A stretch of DNA of 64,000 nucleotides from Canna indica (Eukaryota > Streptophyta > Magnoliopsida > Zingiberales > Cannaceae): the NCBI GenBank assembly GCA_034359265.1, contig CP136890.1:102139501-102203500 (forward strand). The letters are read 5' to 3'. Of this stretch, positions 62,015 through 64,000 are shown piece by piece. The first letter of the stretch is position 1. The number at the start of each line of letters is the position of its first letter. The notes below the pieces were generated by a model, which saw nothing but the letters and a program-made list of their open reading frames with translations, made no database searches and had not been told where the DNA came from. The translations under genes and the position numbers were made by a program.

Positions 62015-64000
62015 ACCCCTTAAAGGCTTAAATGATTAATTAAGCATCAAGTCCACCAACCCAACATGCATCAAAATTAAGCAACTGGACTCATTCAACT
62101 GGTCAACAATCTCAAGCTCTCTCCTGGCTGGCCTCTTATATTTTCAACAGCCTTTTTTTCCTACCTTGAAGAGTTACAAGTGTCAAGAGTTAGTCATCAT
62201 GGCATTCAGCTTCATTCGAATTACTAGTCTTCTTGTCATTTATATATATAGTTAGCAACATTAAACTAACATTAGTTTAGAAGATTAATTGCACATTTGG
62301 TCCTAGCTTGTAACTATAATGTAATTATATATGATGCTTGATTTTGAAGATGAAATCTATCCTAAAGCTGAAAAATAGATGATATATACATGCAAAGATT
62401 CGTAGTATATATATATATATATATATAGGTCATTTCTTGGAAGAAGAAAACATGTCGTCTTGGAGATGTAAAACTAATTAAGTCAAACATTAGCACACTT
62501 CATTTATATAATTCAGTAGCTTAATTAATTAGCATCTCAAGCATCATTATGTATTTAAATTTTCCTCTTCAGTACCCAGCTACATTTCGTTGATGGGTGA
62601 TATAATTAAATATCTATATATATACCACTTAGTTGACTTATTAATTACTCCAATGCATTAAATTACTAAATATTTTCTATTCAACGCTTGACCGAGCTCC
62701 TCATCCTTAATATATAAAATCCGAAATCTATCTCTCTACCACTTCAAAAAAATTAAATATATAGGCAGCTAGCAATTAGCATTATATTTTGTGACGATTA
62801 ATGCAATGGATACTTGTTTTACAGTGTGATGACTTTTCCATCATATATATCAAATAATTAATGACCCGTTTTCTCGTAATATTTTATGTTGATGGATCAG
62901 ATATATGCATATATTAATTTGTTGAATTAGTTAATGCATAAATACATTGGAATTCAACCGTAAACAATAATTCTTCCCTAAAAAATTATGTCCTTCCAAG
63001 ACAAAAATATATATTTAATTAAGACATTGTATAATATTAGTCTGTAATGTATTATATTATTATTATACATAATTTGATGCACACATGTACTAGTCTATAT
63101 AATACTAGTATGTAATTCTGTATAGACTAGTTTGTATTGACTAACCTATATAATATAATATAATATAATATATTTTATCATTAAAAATATTTTATAAATT
63201 AAAATTATTTATTTAAATATTTTTTATATTTTTTATATTTTTTATATTTTTTATATTTTTGGCCGGAGGTAAAATGAGTATTCAAAATATTGAAAGTTCT
63301 AGTGTAGGCTAATGAAGAGTTTTGAGAGTATTACTAATACACCTTATGACAGCTTATGTTGTACTATTTTTAGTATAGGTATTAGTTAATATCTTTCCCA
63401 AACACTGTATAGTATTATCATAATACTATACATGAGACTTATACAGGGTACCAAACGAACCATTAATGTATAGTCTTATAGACCGTAAGTATCGGAAAAA
63501 TGAGCAGTCTACCCATATAAATCTCTATAAACGAATGGATATGAGCTTTAAGCAACTGAACATGAATGAAAAAGGAATGAATATGTTCATATTTATTTAT
63601 TTATTATTTATATTCAATCGTTTAAAGTTCATATCCCGTCGTTCATCAATTTTTTTTACGGAGTAATCTGTTCATAAAAGTTGGACTAGCAAATATGAAA
63701 CCAAATAGGGTCAATGCAGCGGTACACCTTGGAGTTGTCCCATGAATATGATGGTGGTGGTTGGTAAACAGGAAACCCTAGCTATTAATTACTCTACCCA
63801 CGGTTGATTGATTACAATTTACTTGGATCATATCCTTGGGATTCATGCCAAGTTACCATGGCTCGGTAGCCATGCATGTTTCCACCCGTAAAAGAAATGA
63901 AATCTCATGCATGAGGAGCTGCCAATTAATTAATCGAGCAGACAAAAGGTACACGCAGAGTTCATCTTGGTCGCCGTTGATGGTCAGAGGCATGGGGCCG

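Larger units (their letters stand above)
58903..64000. other. Long AT-rich spacer, no gene seen
   Basis: Five kilobases without a supportable gene. The longer open frames (59080-59445, 61757-61978, 63466-63666) are AT-rich, one runs through a microsatellite and one through a tandem duplication. Short AT-rich repeats occur at 62410-62427, 63155-63175 and 63220-63260. Confidence 0.5.

Noticed and set aside
63060..63470. Possible Harbinger-like MITE ending GGGTACCAAACGAACC
   Set aside because: Only one plausible terminus was seen; no matching left end or 3-bp TSD could be fixed.

Overview
This window is nuclear DNA from a flowering plant, probably a monocot. It holds intron-rich plant gene families, AT-rich spacers full of small transposons and microsatellites, and genes whose 5' ends are far richer in GC than their 3' ends (clear in the callose synthase exon; the FLA gene is GC-rich throughout). 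That 5'-to-3' GC gradient is typical of many monocots. I cannot resolve the species.

Layout. 968-6349 (+): intronless callose synthase of the GSL5/CALS12 type, with a CT-rich leader and a 5-codon uORF overlapping its start. 6350-10700: downstream spacer with a hAT MITE (6707-7372), a 35-bp minisatellite and an Au-type SINE. 10744-13387 (-): Di19 zinc-finger gene with five exons, one intron being AT-AC (U12-type); three G-boxes lie upstream. 14127-15765: tandem repeats and a broken LINE. 17979-18719 (+): fasciclin-like arabinogalactan protein. 19232-19960: truncated LINE with target-site duplication. 21667-26857 (+): VOZ transcription factor, with a Mutator-like MITE in intron 3. 28381-31576 (-): RABA1-type small GTPase. 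32213-34110 (-): class III peroxidase. 35066-35885: a TRIM element and a decayed MITE. 38671-44029 (+): ETHE1 persulfide dioxygenase, nine exons. 44527-45426 (-): small protein with a plastid-like N-terminus and one membrane helix. 46805-51022 (+): urease accessory protein UreG, seven exons. 54186-55071 (+): last exon of a SAM-domain protein. 56092-56460: second hAT MITE. 58229-58444 (-): 71-residue membrane protein. 58445-64000: AT-rich spacer with a SINE, (AT)25 and a 141-bp tandem duplication.

The genes are independent plant loci, not an operon or cluster. Loose themes are cell wall and apoplast (callose synthase, FLA, peroxidase, RABA1 trafficking) and stress or mineral metabolism (Di19, VOZ, ETHE1, UreG). 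I found no rRNA, convincing tRNA, CRISPR or biosynthetic cluster, and no convincing new biological system. The most informative features are splice-site oddities (AT-AC and GC-AG introns), the start-overlapping uORF, and small transposons whose ends and target-site duplications can be read to the base. Exon borders were placed by hand from splice motifs, reading phase and remembered family sequence; no alignment or transcript data were available.
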